Shown in pieces: positions 1-5,998 of a stretch of DNA of 5,998 nucleotides; the stretch's first letter is position 1; each line of letters opens with the position of its first letter. The notes beneath the pieces were generated by a model that had not been told where the DNA came from, ran no database searches, and was given only the letters and a program-made list of their open reading frames with translations. A program made the translations under genes and the position numbers. The stretch comes from an uncultured Pedobacter sp. (GTDB lineage Bacteria > Bacteroidota > Bacteroidia > Sphingobacteriales > Sphingobacteriaceae), in assembly GCA_946478755.1 (NCBI GenBank), contig CAMLDJ010000321.1, positions 1 to 5,998 of the forward strand, given 5' to 3'.

Positions 1-416
1 TTTTAGCCGATCTCCCAAAGGATAATAAACATTACGATTTCTTTTTGACACGGTACAAGCAGATGGCGGTTGCTTTGGCTAAATCGCAACAGTCAGAAGG
101 CTATTGGACACGCAGTATTTTAGACCCGGCACATGCTCCTGGGCCGGAAACCAGCGGAACGGCTTTTATAACTTATGCCTATTTGTGGGGGATGAACAAC
201 GGAATATTAAACAAAGCAGATTATACTTCTGTAACCCAAAAAGCATGGGAATATCTAACAGAAATAGCACTACAGCCTGATGGCGAAATTGGCTATGTAC
301 AGCCTATTGGCGAGAAAGCGATTCCGGGGCAAGTAGTTGATAAAAATTCTACAGCTAATTTTGGTGTTGGCGCATTTTTGTTGGCTTCCTGTGAGATGTA
401 TAAATTTCTCCATTAA
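1..416 (+). CDS. GH88/GH105-type unsaturated glycuronyl hydrolase, C-terminal part (5' truncated)
   Basis: The reading frame is open from position 3 to the TAA at 414-416, giving 137 visible residues. The gene starts outside the window; an internal TTG at 45 is not a credible start because similarity-like sequence continues upstream of it. Visible hallmarks of the (alpha/alpha)6-barrel GH105/YteR group are SEGYWTRSILDP, then PGPETSGTAF and WGMNNG, then GEIGYVQPIG and FGVGAFLLA near the end. This family removes delta-4,5-unsaturated uronic acids from oligosaccharides made by polysaccharide lyases, for example rhamnogalacturonan products. The catalytic Asp is expected in the missing N-terminal two thirds, so activity and signal peptide cannot be judged. 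Family members are usually about 350-400 residues. GH88 and GH105 are hard to separate from this fragment; GH105 is favoured. The C-terminus ends normally. Confidence 0.88.
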   Translation, partial: LADLPKDNKHYDFFLTRYKQMAVALAKSQQSEGYWTRSILDPAHAPGPETSGTAFITYAYLWGMNNGILNKADYTSVTQKAWEYLTEIALQPDGEIGYVQPIGEKAIPGQVVDKNSTANFGVGAFLLASCEMYKFLH

Positions 417-524
417 AAGAAATTTTTACAGAGAAATCGTTATGCATTAGCGAGCCTTAGCGACCTATAATATTTAAACCTTGGGTCATTCCAATATAAG
501 CTGATCGTATCAAATTGTCCTTAA

Positions 525-561
525 AAGAGGTCAACATTTGTACCTCTTGGGCTATTTTTTT
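525..561 (+). terminator. Possible intrinsic terminator in the gap after the glycosidase gene
   Basis: AAGAGGT at 525-531 and ACCTCTT at 542-548 form a perfect 7-bp inverted repeat around a 10-base loop. A run of seven T follows at 555-561. The T run starts 7 bases after the stem rather than directly after it, and the element lies about 110 bases past the glycosidase stop, so it is suboptimal. It would separate the glycosidase transcript from cfa. The gap 417-643 contains no credible gene. Confidence 0.35.
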
Positions 562-604
562 CATTTCAACAGCCATCAAGAACCCCCAGGTGTTATCCCG
601 ACCA

Positions 605-635
605 CTTGTAAGTCTGGTTAAAACTTTTATTTTTG
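605..635 (+). promoter_or_regulatory. Candidate Bacteroidota-type promoter for cfa
   Basis: CTTG at 605-608 and TATTTTTG at 628-635 are separated by 19 bases. This resembles the Bacteroidota primary-sigma pattern of a TTTG-like -33 box, about 19 bases, and a TAnnTTTG -7 box; the -33 box matches only as TTG. If used, transcription would begin roughly at 640-644, on or just before the cfa ATG, giving an almost leaderless mRNA. T-rich sequence makes a chance match possible. Confidence 0.35.
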
Positions 636-643
636 AGGGTAGC

Positions 644-1777
644 ATGAACACTAAATTACATTTCAGATCACTTGAACAAATTTTCTCTGACGCTTTTTCC
701 GCTGTAGGTATTACAATTAATGGTGATAAGCCATGGGATCCACAAATACATCATCCAAAGCTGTATGATAGGGTTTTAAATAGCGGGACATTAGGGTTTG
801 GCGAGGCCTATATGGAGGGGTGGTGGGATTGTGAGGCCCTTGATGAGTTTTTCTTTAGAGTGTTATACCATCGATTGGATAAAAAATTACCCAGGGATCT
901 GAGTACTCTTTTTTACTTGTTGAAAGCGAAGTTTAAAAACATGCAGACCAAAGGCCGGTCTACAGAGGTTGTTCATAAGCACTATGATATAGGCAATGAA
1001 CTCTTTGAAAAGATGTTGGATAAACGCATGATGTACTCCTGCGGCTACTGGGCAAAAGCAGCCAGTCTTGACGACGCCCAGGAAGCAAAGCTTGACCTGA
1101 TCTGCCGCAAGCTGAAACTTGAAAAAGGAATGCGTGTGCTAGAAATCGGCTGTGGCTGGGGAGGATTTGCCAAATACGCTGCCGAAAAGTATGGTGTTTC
1201 AGTCGTAGCGATTACAATTTCTGAACAGCAAGCTATTCTGGCACGCGAAGTTAACAAGGGATTGCCAGTAGAAATCAGAATACAGGATTACCGTGATGTA
1301 AATGAAGAATTTGACAGGGTAGTATCTATCGCCATGCTGGAGGCAGTAGGTTATCGTAATTTTAGGGAGTATATGGAAGTTGCCGAAAGAAATCTCACAA
1401 AAGACGGCATATTCTTAATACATACCATTGGTGGCAACTACGATGCTAAAATTACCGATCCCTGGATAGATAAGTATATTTTTCCTAATGGAATGCTCCC
1501 ATCGGCGAGCCAACTTTCTAAAGCCTGGCAGGGGCTTTTTGTTTTGGAAGATTGGCATAACTTTGGTACTTATTATGACCCTACTCTGCTTGCCTGGCTC
1601 AAAAATTTTGAAGAAAGTTGGGACAGCATCAAAGCGGATTACGATGAAACCTTTTACCGTATGTGGCGCTATTACCTCACCGCAAGTGCGGCATCATTCC
1701 GGTCGCGGAAAAATCATCTTTGGCATATTGTTTTGACAAAACCTCTGCATGTAGGTGTTTATGAGTCAGTAAGATAG
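644..1777 (+). CDS. cfa: Cyclopropane-fatty-acyl-phospholipid synthase
   Basis: This enzyme transfers a methylene group from S-adenosylmethionine to the cis double bond of unsaturated acyl chains in membrane phospholipids, at the cytoplasmic membrane face. The product has 377 residues, close to the 382 of E. coli Cfa, and aligns with it almost without gaps. Residues 1 to about 100 form the N-terminal lipid-binding part and about 110-377 the methyltransferase. The SAM motif VLEIGCGWGG is at 165-174 and HYDIGN at 113-118. The E. coli bicarbonate-site residues C139, E239, H266, I268 and Y317 correspond to C133, E233, H260, I262 and Y311, all kept. The residue after the Glu is Ala234 where E. coli has His. 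ATG 644 is chosen because it gives the family length and has GAGGG just upstream. The frame is open further up to a TTG at 515, but that 43-residue extension resembles nothing in the family. The gene appears to be transcribed alone. Confidence 0.95.
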   Translation: MNTKLHFRSLEQIFSDAFSAVGITINGDKPWDPQIHHPKLYDRVLNSGTLGFGEAYMEGWWDCEALDEFFFRVLYHRLDKKLPRDLSTLFYLLKAKFKNMQTKGRSTEVVHKHYDIGNELFEKMLDKRMMYSCGYWAKAASLDDAQEAKLDLICRKLKLEKGMRVLEIGCGWGGFAKYAAEKYGVSVVAITISEQQAILAREVNKGLPVEIRIQDYRDVNEEFDRVVSIAMLEAVGYRNFREYMEVAERNLTKDGIFLIHTIGGNYDAKITDPWIDKYIFPNGMLPSASQLSKAWQGLFVLEDWHNFGTYYDPTLLAWLKNFEESWDSIKADYDETFYRMWRYYLTASAASFRSRKNHLWHIVLTKPLHVGVYESVR

Positions 1778-1917
1778 GTTAAGGTAATTTCGTTGCAGCT
1801 TTGGTAGAATCCAATTTCTAAAAAAATAATGTATTAATTACAACTGTCTGATTAGTAGTTGAATAAGTGTATTTTCATTGGAAAAGGTATTTTCTATAAA
1901 ATGATCCTGTTCTTCTC

Positions 1918-1955
1918 TGTAAATTGTTAAAATCTTAATACTAAGATAATTTACA
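1918..1955. repeat. Bulged inverted repeat (potential RNA hairpin)
   Basis: TGTAAATT at 1918-1925 pairs with AATTTACA at 1948-1955, and ATCTTA at 1932-1937 pairs with TAAGAT at 1942-1947 around the loop ATAC. The right arm is continuous and the left arm carries a 6-base bulge, GTTAAA, so 14 base pairs can form in one stem. It is followed by the palindrome AAGGCCTT at 1955-1962, not by a T run, so it is not a standard terminator. It could be a cfa 3' end structure, a protein-binding site or part of an operon leader; function is unknown. Confidence 0.5.
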
Positions 1956-2013
1956 AGGCCTTTACTTTGCGTTATTATTTCTTTCATTAAATTGTTAATT
2001 ATGACACCGAGTA

Positions 2014-2033
2014 TTTTCTTTTCTTTTCTTTTA
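2014..2033. repeat. Short TTTTC pentanucleotide tract
   Basis: Three consecutive TTTTC units at 2014-2028 are followed by TTTTA at 2029-2033, then TTTCG and TTTTAA. The tract lies about 90 bases before the lipoprotein start, where promoter or leader sequence is expected. A tract this short has limited slippage potential. Confidence 0.6.
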
Positions 2034-2075
2034 TTTCGTTTTAATGTTTTTAATTTGATATATTCGATATCAATA

Positions 2076-2112
2076 AACCGAAATATAACCAAATACTAAC
2101 CAAATTTAAACC
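2076..2112. repeat. Four AACC boxes at exact 11-bp spacing upstream of the lipoprotein gene
   Basis: AACC occurs at 2076-2079, 2087-2090, 2098-2101 and 2109-2112, each separated by exactly 7 bases. The first three units continue as GAAAT, AAAT and AAAT; the middle two share the 9-mer TAACCAAAT (2086-2094 and 2097-2105). The array ends 9 bases before the ATG at 2122. Spacing of about one helical turn places all boxes on one DNA face, as in direct-repeat operators, but it could equally lie in the mRNA leader. Regulatory function is inference. Confidence 0.5.
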
Positions 2113-2121
2113 TTTTTTTAA

Positions 2122-3483
2122 ATGAAAACTCACCGAAAACGTGTTGGAAGGTGTTTTGTCGCCTTTGTATGGGTATGCTTCAGTTCCTTTTGTTTGTTCT
2201 CTTGTAAGAATGAAAAAGAAGGTCCAAGTAAAAGCCATGATCCTTCAAAACCGATCGTACTTACCTCTTTTTATCCCAATGAGGGCGGAGCCCGGGATAA
2301 GATCCTTTTGGACGGGGAAAATTTTGGAAATGATGCAACCAAAGTCAAAGTCTATTTCAATCATGCGAAAGCCTCGGTGATCTCCTCCAGTGGCAACCGG
2401 ATCTACGCCATCGTACCCCGCCTTCCGGGTGATCAACCTCACATTTCTGTCGTTGTAGGTTTGGATTCCGTCACTTACGAAGGTACCTTTACCTACCATA
2501 TTCAAGCTCAGGTAAGTACAGTCACCGGCAACGGGGAAAAGAACTTTAAACCGGGCACGCTCTCCGAAGCTGAAGTTTATGGTAAATACCTGGAACTGGA
2601 TGCCGAAGGCAATATATTTATGTCCTGGCGGGATGGAGGTAGTCCGGCTACTTTTGGGGTAGCCAGAATAAATGAACAGCAAAACATAGTGACCCCACTG
2701 ATCGAATCAGTAGCGACCGGTCGTATTTTATTCGCCAACGGGCTAACCGTGGACCGTGCTACTGGGATGCTGACGGCTGGTCACGAATCTACTAAAGAGG
2801 TCATGTTCACCTTCGATCCTCGCGAAGCCTGGTATCCGCGCCAGCGCAACGTTAAATTTTCTAAGAGCGATCTGAGCTCGATTGTAGATGCGGACCGCTA
2901 CAAGAATTTTATCACTTTCTGTCCCTATGACGGGCAGCTTTATACCAGGTACCGGGATGGAAAGATTGCCAAAATAGATCCTGAAACTTTGGAGGCAAAA
3001 ATTGTTCACCAAGGCCCTTACGGCTCGCAATATGGGCAGGCAATTAACCCTGCAAAGCCATGGCTGCTGTATATCACGCTCCATTCCAACGCCACTCCGA
3101 CCGAATTCAGACAGGGTATTTCCGTTCTTGACCTTCGTGACCCCGATGGCTCGGGAGGATTTAAACGGCTCAATGCCCCCGGTGGCAGTGGGTTTCGGGA
3201 TGGTCCGCTGGCTGATGCGCTATTCAACTACCCCAAAGATATTAAGTTCGACAACAATGGAAATATGTTTGTTGCTGACTATGGCAACCATTGCATCCGC
3301 ATGGTATCAGCTGATAATATCGTCACCACGGTAGCCGGCCAACCCGGCACTCCTGGCTATAAGGATGGTGGACCGGTGGAGTCCCTGTTCAACCAACCCT
3401 GGGGAGTAGCCGTCAACGAACAAGGCGATATCTACATCGCCGACTGGAGTAATGCACGCATACGCAAATTAGTTATTGAATAA
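2122..3483 (+). CDS. IPT/TIG and NHL-repeat lipoprotein of a SusCD-type uptake operon
   Basis: This is a 453-residue predicted lipoprotein. The N-terminus has basic residues (K2, R5, K6, R7, R10), a hydrophobic stretch and the lipobox LFSC ending at Cys28. The following KNEKE is charged and could act like the Bacteroidota lipoprotein export signal for surface display. Residues about 44-125 form an IPT/TIG immunoglobulin-like domain (FYPNEGG, LDGENFG). From about 131 the protein looks like a beta-propeller; two clear NHL repeats lie at about 366-394 and 421-449 (NMFVADYGNHCIR, DIYIADWSNARIR), each preceded by a G-x-x-DG segment. Such proteins are often encoded beside SusC/SusD pairs and may bind the ligand at the cell surface, but the ligand is unknown. 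No catalytic residues are recognisable. ATG 2122 immediately precedes the signal peptide; no Shine-Dalgarno is seen. It ends with tandem TAA stops, 18 bp before the susC-like gene. Confidence 0.88.
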   Translation: MKTHRKRVGRCFVAFVWVCFSSFCLFSCKNEKEGPSKSHDPSKPIVLTSFYPNEGGARDKILLDGENFGNDATKVKVYFNHAKASVISSSGNRIYAIVPRLPGDQPHISVVVGLDSVTYEGTFTYHIQAQVSTVTGNGEKNFKPGTLSEAEVYGKYLELDAEGNIFMSWRDGGSPATFGVARINEQQNIVTPLIESVATGRILFANGLTVDRATGMLTAGHESTKEVMFTFDPREAWYPRQRNVKFSKSDLSSIVDADRYKNFITFCPYDGQLYTRYRDGKIAKIDPETLEAKIVHQGPYGSQYGQAINPAKPWLLYITLHSNATPTEFRQGISVLDLRDPDGSGGFKRLNAPGGSGFRDGPLADALFNYPKDIKFDNNGNMFVADYGNHCIRMVSADNIVTTVAGQPGTPGYKDGGPVESLFNQPWGVAVNEQGDIYIADWSNARIRKLVIE

Positions 3484-3501
3484 TAAATCTACTTATCTAA
3501 A

Positions 3502-5998
3502 ATGAAGTTCATTCAGATTATATGCATGATATGCATCATGTCGTTGTGCTTATCGCTCAGCACAACGGTTGCACAACAAGGGAAAGAGTTAACGATTTCC
3601 GGTACGGTTGTGGATAAAGAAAGTAAGCCGATCCCAAGCGTATCGGTGTATGTCAAGGATAAACCCTCTATAGGCACATCGACCAATAGTGAGGGAAAAT
3701 TCAGTATTAAAGCGGTCTACGGAGATAAGATCATATTCAGTTATGTAGGCTTTGATCCTATCGAACACTTAGCTATTGAATCAAGCAAGAGTTTAACCAT
3801 CAAGCTGCTGGAGAATTCCAAGACCATTGATGAGGTCATCATCGTAGGTCTGGGGAACGTACAGCGGAAGATCAGTTCGGTCGGTGCCATCACTACGGTA
3901 GATGTCAAGGATCTTCAATCCCCCGCGCCCTCGATTGCAAACCTTTTGGGGGGAAGGGCCGCTGGTGTGATCTCCAGACTCGGCAGTGGTGAACCGGGGA
4001 AGAACATTTCTGAGTTCTGGGTGCGTGGTATCGGTACATTTGGTGCCAATAGCAGCGCCCTGGTACTCATCGATGGTTTAGAGGGCGACCTGAATACCAT
4101 TGATCCGGCGGATGTGGAAAGTTTCTCCATACTCAAGGATGCATCGGCCACGGCAGTATACGGGGTTAGGGGGGCTAACGGGGTTGTATTGGTTACGACC
4201 AAGCGAGGCCTGGTGGATCGCATGCAGATCACTGCACGCGCCAATACGACCCTGTCCCATCTCAGCCGTTTGCCAAACTATTTACGTGCTTATGATTACG
4301 CGCAATTGGCCAATGAGGCAAGCCTTGTCCGTGGCCAAAGCCCCTTGTACAACCAGACCGAGATGGGCATCATCCGCGATGGTCTGGATTTGGATATGTA
4401 CCCCGATGTGGGTTGGCAGGACGAGATCCTCAATAAGAATTCCTGGCGCCAGAGTTATTATATGAGTGGTCGTGGAGGATCTGAGGTGGCGCGCTATTTC
4501 CTGAGTCTTGGTGGTAAAAGCGAAAGCGCCGCTTATAAAGTAGACAAGAATAGTGTATACAGCTCCAACGTAGGCTTTAATACCTACAATTACCGGATCA
4601 ACCTGGATGTGAATCTGACCAAGACCACGAAAGTTTTCCTGGGCTCGGATGGATTTTTATCCAAGCTGAAACAGCCGGGACTGGCCAATACCGACTACAT
4701 ATGGGCCGCGCAGTCACTTCTTACTCCGCTGGCCCTTCCTACCCGGTATTCCAATGGACTGCTTCCAGGTCTTGGGGCTGGAGGCGAGTCTTCACCCTAT
4801 GTGATGATCAACCGCACGGGTAAAGCATTAGATGAGGTGTATAAAGGCAAGACCACCCTGGCCCTGAATCAGGACCTTTCCAGTATTTTGGACGGACTTA
4901 AATTCCGCGTCCAGGGTGCTTACGATGTATATAGTTACTTTGAGGAGCGCAGGTATGTACAACCGGCCCTTTATAATGCCTTAGGCCGGGCCTATGATGG
5001 CTCGCTGATTATGCAGGAAACGGTGCAGGAGCAAAAAGCCAGTTACAACAGGGCTACCCGCCAATACCGTAAATACCACTTTGAGTCGGTCATCAATTAC
5101 GATAAAATGTTCGGTACCGATCACCGGACCTCGGCATTGATCTATTATTACATGAGTGATGCCAAAGATACCAAGGACGCGACCAGTAACATGAATGCCA
5201 TCCCCTTACGCTATCAGGGTGTATCCAGCAGGCTGACCTATGGTTTCCGGGATACTTACCTGCTGGATGTGAATTTTGGGTATACCGGTTCCGAGAATTT
5301 CCAGCCTGGCAGGCAATATGGTTTTTTCCCATCGGTAGCCCTGGGCTGGGTACCTACGGGATACGACTTTGTAAAAAAGGCGGCACCCTGGCTTAACTAT
5401 TTTAAGATCAGGGCTTCCTATGGTACTGTGGGTAATGACCGGATTTCAAAGATCCGTTTTCCTTACCTGACGAAGGTCAATCAGGGCAGTGACAATGTGT
5501 GGGGCGTGCCCGGAATCGAGACCATTAATGAGACACGGATCGGGGCGGATAACCTGGCCTGGGAAAAAGCAATTAAATCCAATATAGGGATTGAAGGCAA
5601 GCTGTTCAACAATTCGATAGATTTCGTGGTCGACATTTTCAAAGATCAGCGTAATGGTATTTTTCAGCAGCGGGTACAGGTTCCCGAATATGTGGGCGTG
5701 ATCTCTAACCCCTTTGCCAATGTGGGGCGGATGAAAAGTTCCGGAATTGATGGGAACATCAGCTACACCACCAATCCCTCCAAAGAGATAGGTTTCACTT
5801 TGAGGGGTAATTTTACCTACTCTAAGAATATGGTACAGAACTGGGAGCAGGCTTACCTGGAGTATCCTTATCTGGAGTACAATGGATTCCCGTACAATTC
5901 TATCCGGGGTTATCAGGCACTCGGACTCTTTAAAGACGAAGACGACATCAAGTATAGCCCTCAGCAGACCTTTGGAGAGGTGTTGCCTGGTGATATCA
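3502..5998 (+). CDS. SusC/RagA-family TonB-linked outer-membrane transporter (3' truncated)
   Basis: The frame is open from ATG 3502 to the window edge, giving 832 complete codons; family members are usually about 1000 residues, so the end of the barrel is missing. It imports oligosaccharides or other nutrients through the outer membrane using TonB energy, normally capped by a SusD lipoprotein, which should follow downstream. Residues 1-24 are a signal peptide (cleavage likely after TTVA). About 31-103 is the CarboxypepD_reg-like domain; IDEVIIVGLG at 109-118 is the region where the Ton box lies. The plug spans about 123-235 and ends in the family signature VYGVRGANGVVLVTTKRG at 219-236. The rest is beta-barrel, with IRDGLDLDMYPDVGWQDEIL at 291-310. 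There is no STN domain, so direct FecI/FecR-type signalling is not expected. The start has no Shine-Dalgarno but gives a proper signal peptide, and it lies 18 bp after the lipoprotein gene, implying cotranscription. Confidence 0.96.
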   Translation, partial: MKFIQIICMICIMSLCLSLSTTVAQQGKELTISGTVVDKESKPIPSVSVYVKDKPSIGTSTNSEGKFSIKAVYGDKIIFSYVGFDPIEHLAIESSKSLTIKLLENSKTIDEVIIVGLGNVQRKISSVGAITTVDVKDLQSPAPSIANLLGGRAAGVISRLGSGEPGKNISEFWVRGIGTFGANSSALVLIDGLEGDLNTIDPADVESFSILKDASATAVYGVRGANGVVLVTTKRGLVDRMQITARANTTLSHLSRLPNYLRAYDYAQLANEASLVRGQSPLYNQTEMGIIRDGLDLDMYPDVGWQDEILNKNSWRQSYYMSGRGGSEVARYFLSLGGKSESAAYKVDKNSVYSSNVGFNTYNYRINLDVNLTKTTKVFLGSDGFLSKLKQPGLANTDYIWAAQSLLTPLALPTRYSNGLLPGLGAGGESSPYVMINRTGKALDEVYKGKTTLALNQDLSSILDGLKFRVQGAYDVYSYFEERRYVQPALYNALGRAYDGSLIMQETVQEQKASYNRATRQYRKYHFESVINYDKMFGTDHRTSALIYYYMSDAKDTKDATSNMNAIPLRYQGVSSRLTYGFRDTYLLDVNFGYTGSENFQPGRQYGFFPSVALGWVPTGYDFVKKAAPWLNYFKIRASYGTVGNDRISKIRFPYLTKVNQGSDNVWGVPGIETINETRIGADNLAWEKAIKSNIGIEGKLFNNSIDFVVDIFKDQRNGIFQQRVQVPEYVGVISNPFANVGRMKSSGIDGNISYTTNPSKEIGFTLRGNFTYSKNMVQNWEQAYLEYPYLEYNGFPYNSIRGYQALGLFKDEDDIKYSPQQTFGEVLPGDI
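3525..3577 (+). repeat. Tandem inverted repeats in the susC signal-peptide codons
   Basis: CATGAT at 3525-3530 pairs with ATCATG at 3535-3540 around ATGC. One base later CGTTGTGCT at 3542-3550 pairs perfectly with AGCACAACG at 3559-3567 around an 8-base loop. A second GCACAAC at 3571-3577 repeats 3560-3566 at an 11-base offset, so GTTGTGC at 3543-3549 could pair with either copy. The structures sit 23-75 bases after the start codon. They could affect translation or mRNA stability; coding constraint in a signal peptide is the simpler explanation. Confidence 0.5.

Larger units (their letters stand above)
1778..2121. other. AT-rich intergenic region, no supported gene
   Basis: This 344-bp gap separates cfa from the lipoprotein-susC operon. 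It is much more AT-rich than its flanks: 14 of 60 bases are G or C in 1981-2040. I see no classic terminator for cfa and no clean TTTG/TAnnTTTG promoter pair. The nearest -7-like strings, TTACTTTG at 1962-1969 and TTAATTTG at 2050-2057, are both off register. It does contain a bulged inverted repeat, a TTTTC tract, a short palindrome GATAT/ATATC at 2057-2071 and four phased AACC boxes. The operon promoter must lie here unless transcription reads through from cfa. Confidence 0.7.

Noticed and set aside
404..437. ATTTCTC/GAGAAAT 7-bp inverted repeat spanning the glycosidase stop codon as a terminator.
   Set aside because: AT-rich arms, a 20-base loop and no T run after it; the 525-561 element is a better candidate.
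447..463. TTAGCGA direct repeat, two copies 10 bases apart.
   Set aside because: Only two short copies, with no related copies nearby; most likely chance.
515..643. Upstream TTG extension of cfa by 43 residues.
   Set aside because: ATG 644 gives the normal family length and N-terminus; the extension is rich in hydrophobic filler and covers the possible terminator and promoter.
457..651. A 64-codon minus-strand open frame over the gap before cfa.
   Set aside because: It overlaps the cfa start and its candidate promoter, runs against all neighbours, and matches no family I recognise.
1838..2092. An 84-codon minus-strand open frame in the AT-rich gap, starting with TTG.
   Set aside because: No recognisable family, no ribosome site, and its basic stretch (KRNKRKEKK) is just the reverse of the TTTTC tract. 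A shorter ATG version (start at 1987, 49 residues) also has no support.
5093..5332. Minus-strand 79-codon open frame inside the susC-like gene.
   Set aside because: It is fully contained in a strongly supported coding region and is a reverse-frame shadow; the same applies to the other opposite-strand and off-frame openings inside the cfa, lipoprotein and susC genes.
1..5998. Search for CRISPR arrays, tRNA or rRNA genes, insertion sequences and defence or toxin-antitoxin modules.
   Set aside because: No regularly spaced long repeats, no transposase-like frame, no cloverleaf or ribosomal sequence, and no defence-gene domains were seen.

Overview
The window looks like a chromosome segment from a Bacteroidota species, most likely Sphingobacteriaceae or a relative such as Pedobacter or Sphingobacterium. 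The grounds are a SusC/RagA-type TonB-dependent transporter, a Bacteroidota-style lipoprotein, starts with weak or absent Shine-Dalgarno sequences behind A/T-rich leaders, and a possible TAnnTTTG promoter element. The genus is inference. All supported genes lie on the + strand.

Layout: (1) positions 1-416 hold the 3' end of a GH88/GH105-type unsaturated glycuronyl hydrolase, followed by a short gap with a possible terminator at 525-561. (2) Positions 644-1777 hold a complete cyclopropane-fatty-acyl-phospholipid synthase gene (cfa), with a candidate promoter almost touching its start codon. (3) Positions 1778-2121 are a very AT-rich intergenic stretch. It contains a bulged inverted repeat, a TTTTC tract and four AACC boxes spaced exactly 11 bp apart just before the next gene. 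(4) Positions 2122-3483 encode an IPT/TIG plus NHL-repeat lipoprotein. (5) Positions 3502-5998 encode a SusC-like outer-membrane transporter that runs off the right edge. The last two genes are 18 bp apart and very probably form one operon; a SusD-like partner would be expected just beyond the window.

Functionally, the right two thirds is the start of a SusCD-type nutrient uptake operon. The lipoprotein is a plausible surface accessory or glycan-binding protein, and the SusC barrel imports the ligand using TonB energy. The upstream glycuronyl hydrolase hints at pectin or another uronic-acid glycan as substrate, but cfa and two intergenic regions separate them, so the link is weak. cfa is a membrane-lipid gene with no obvious connection to either neighbour.

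I found no convincing new multi-gene system. The parts most worth a second look are the helically phased AACC repeats ahead of the operon, the tandem hairpins with alternative pairing inside the susC signal-peptide codons, and the bulged hairpin in the AT-rich gap.
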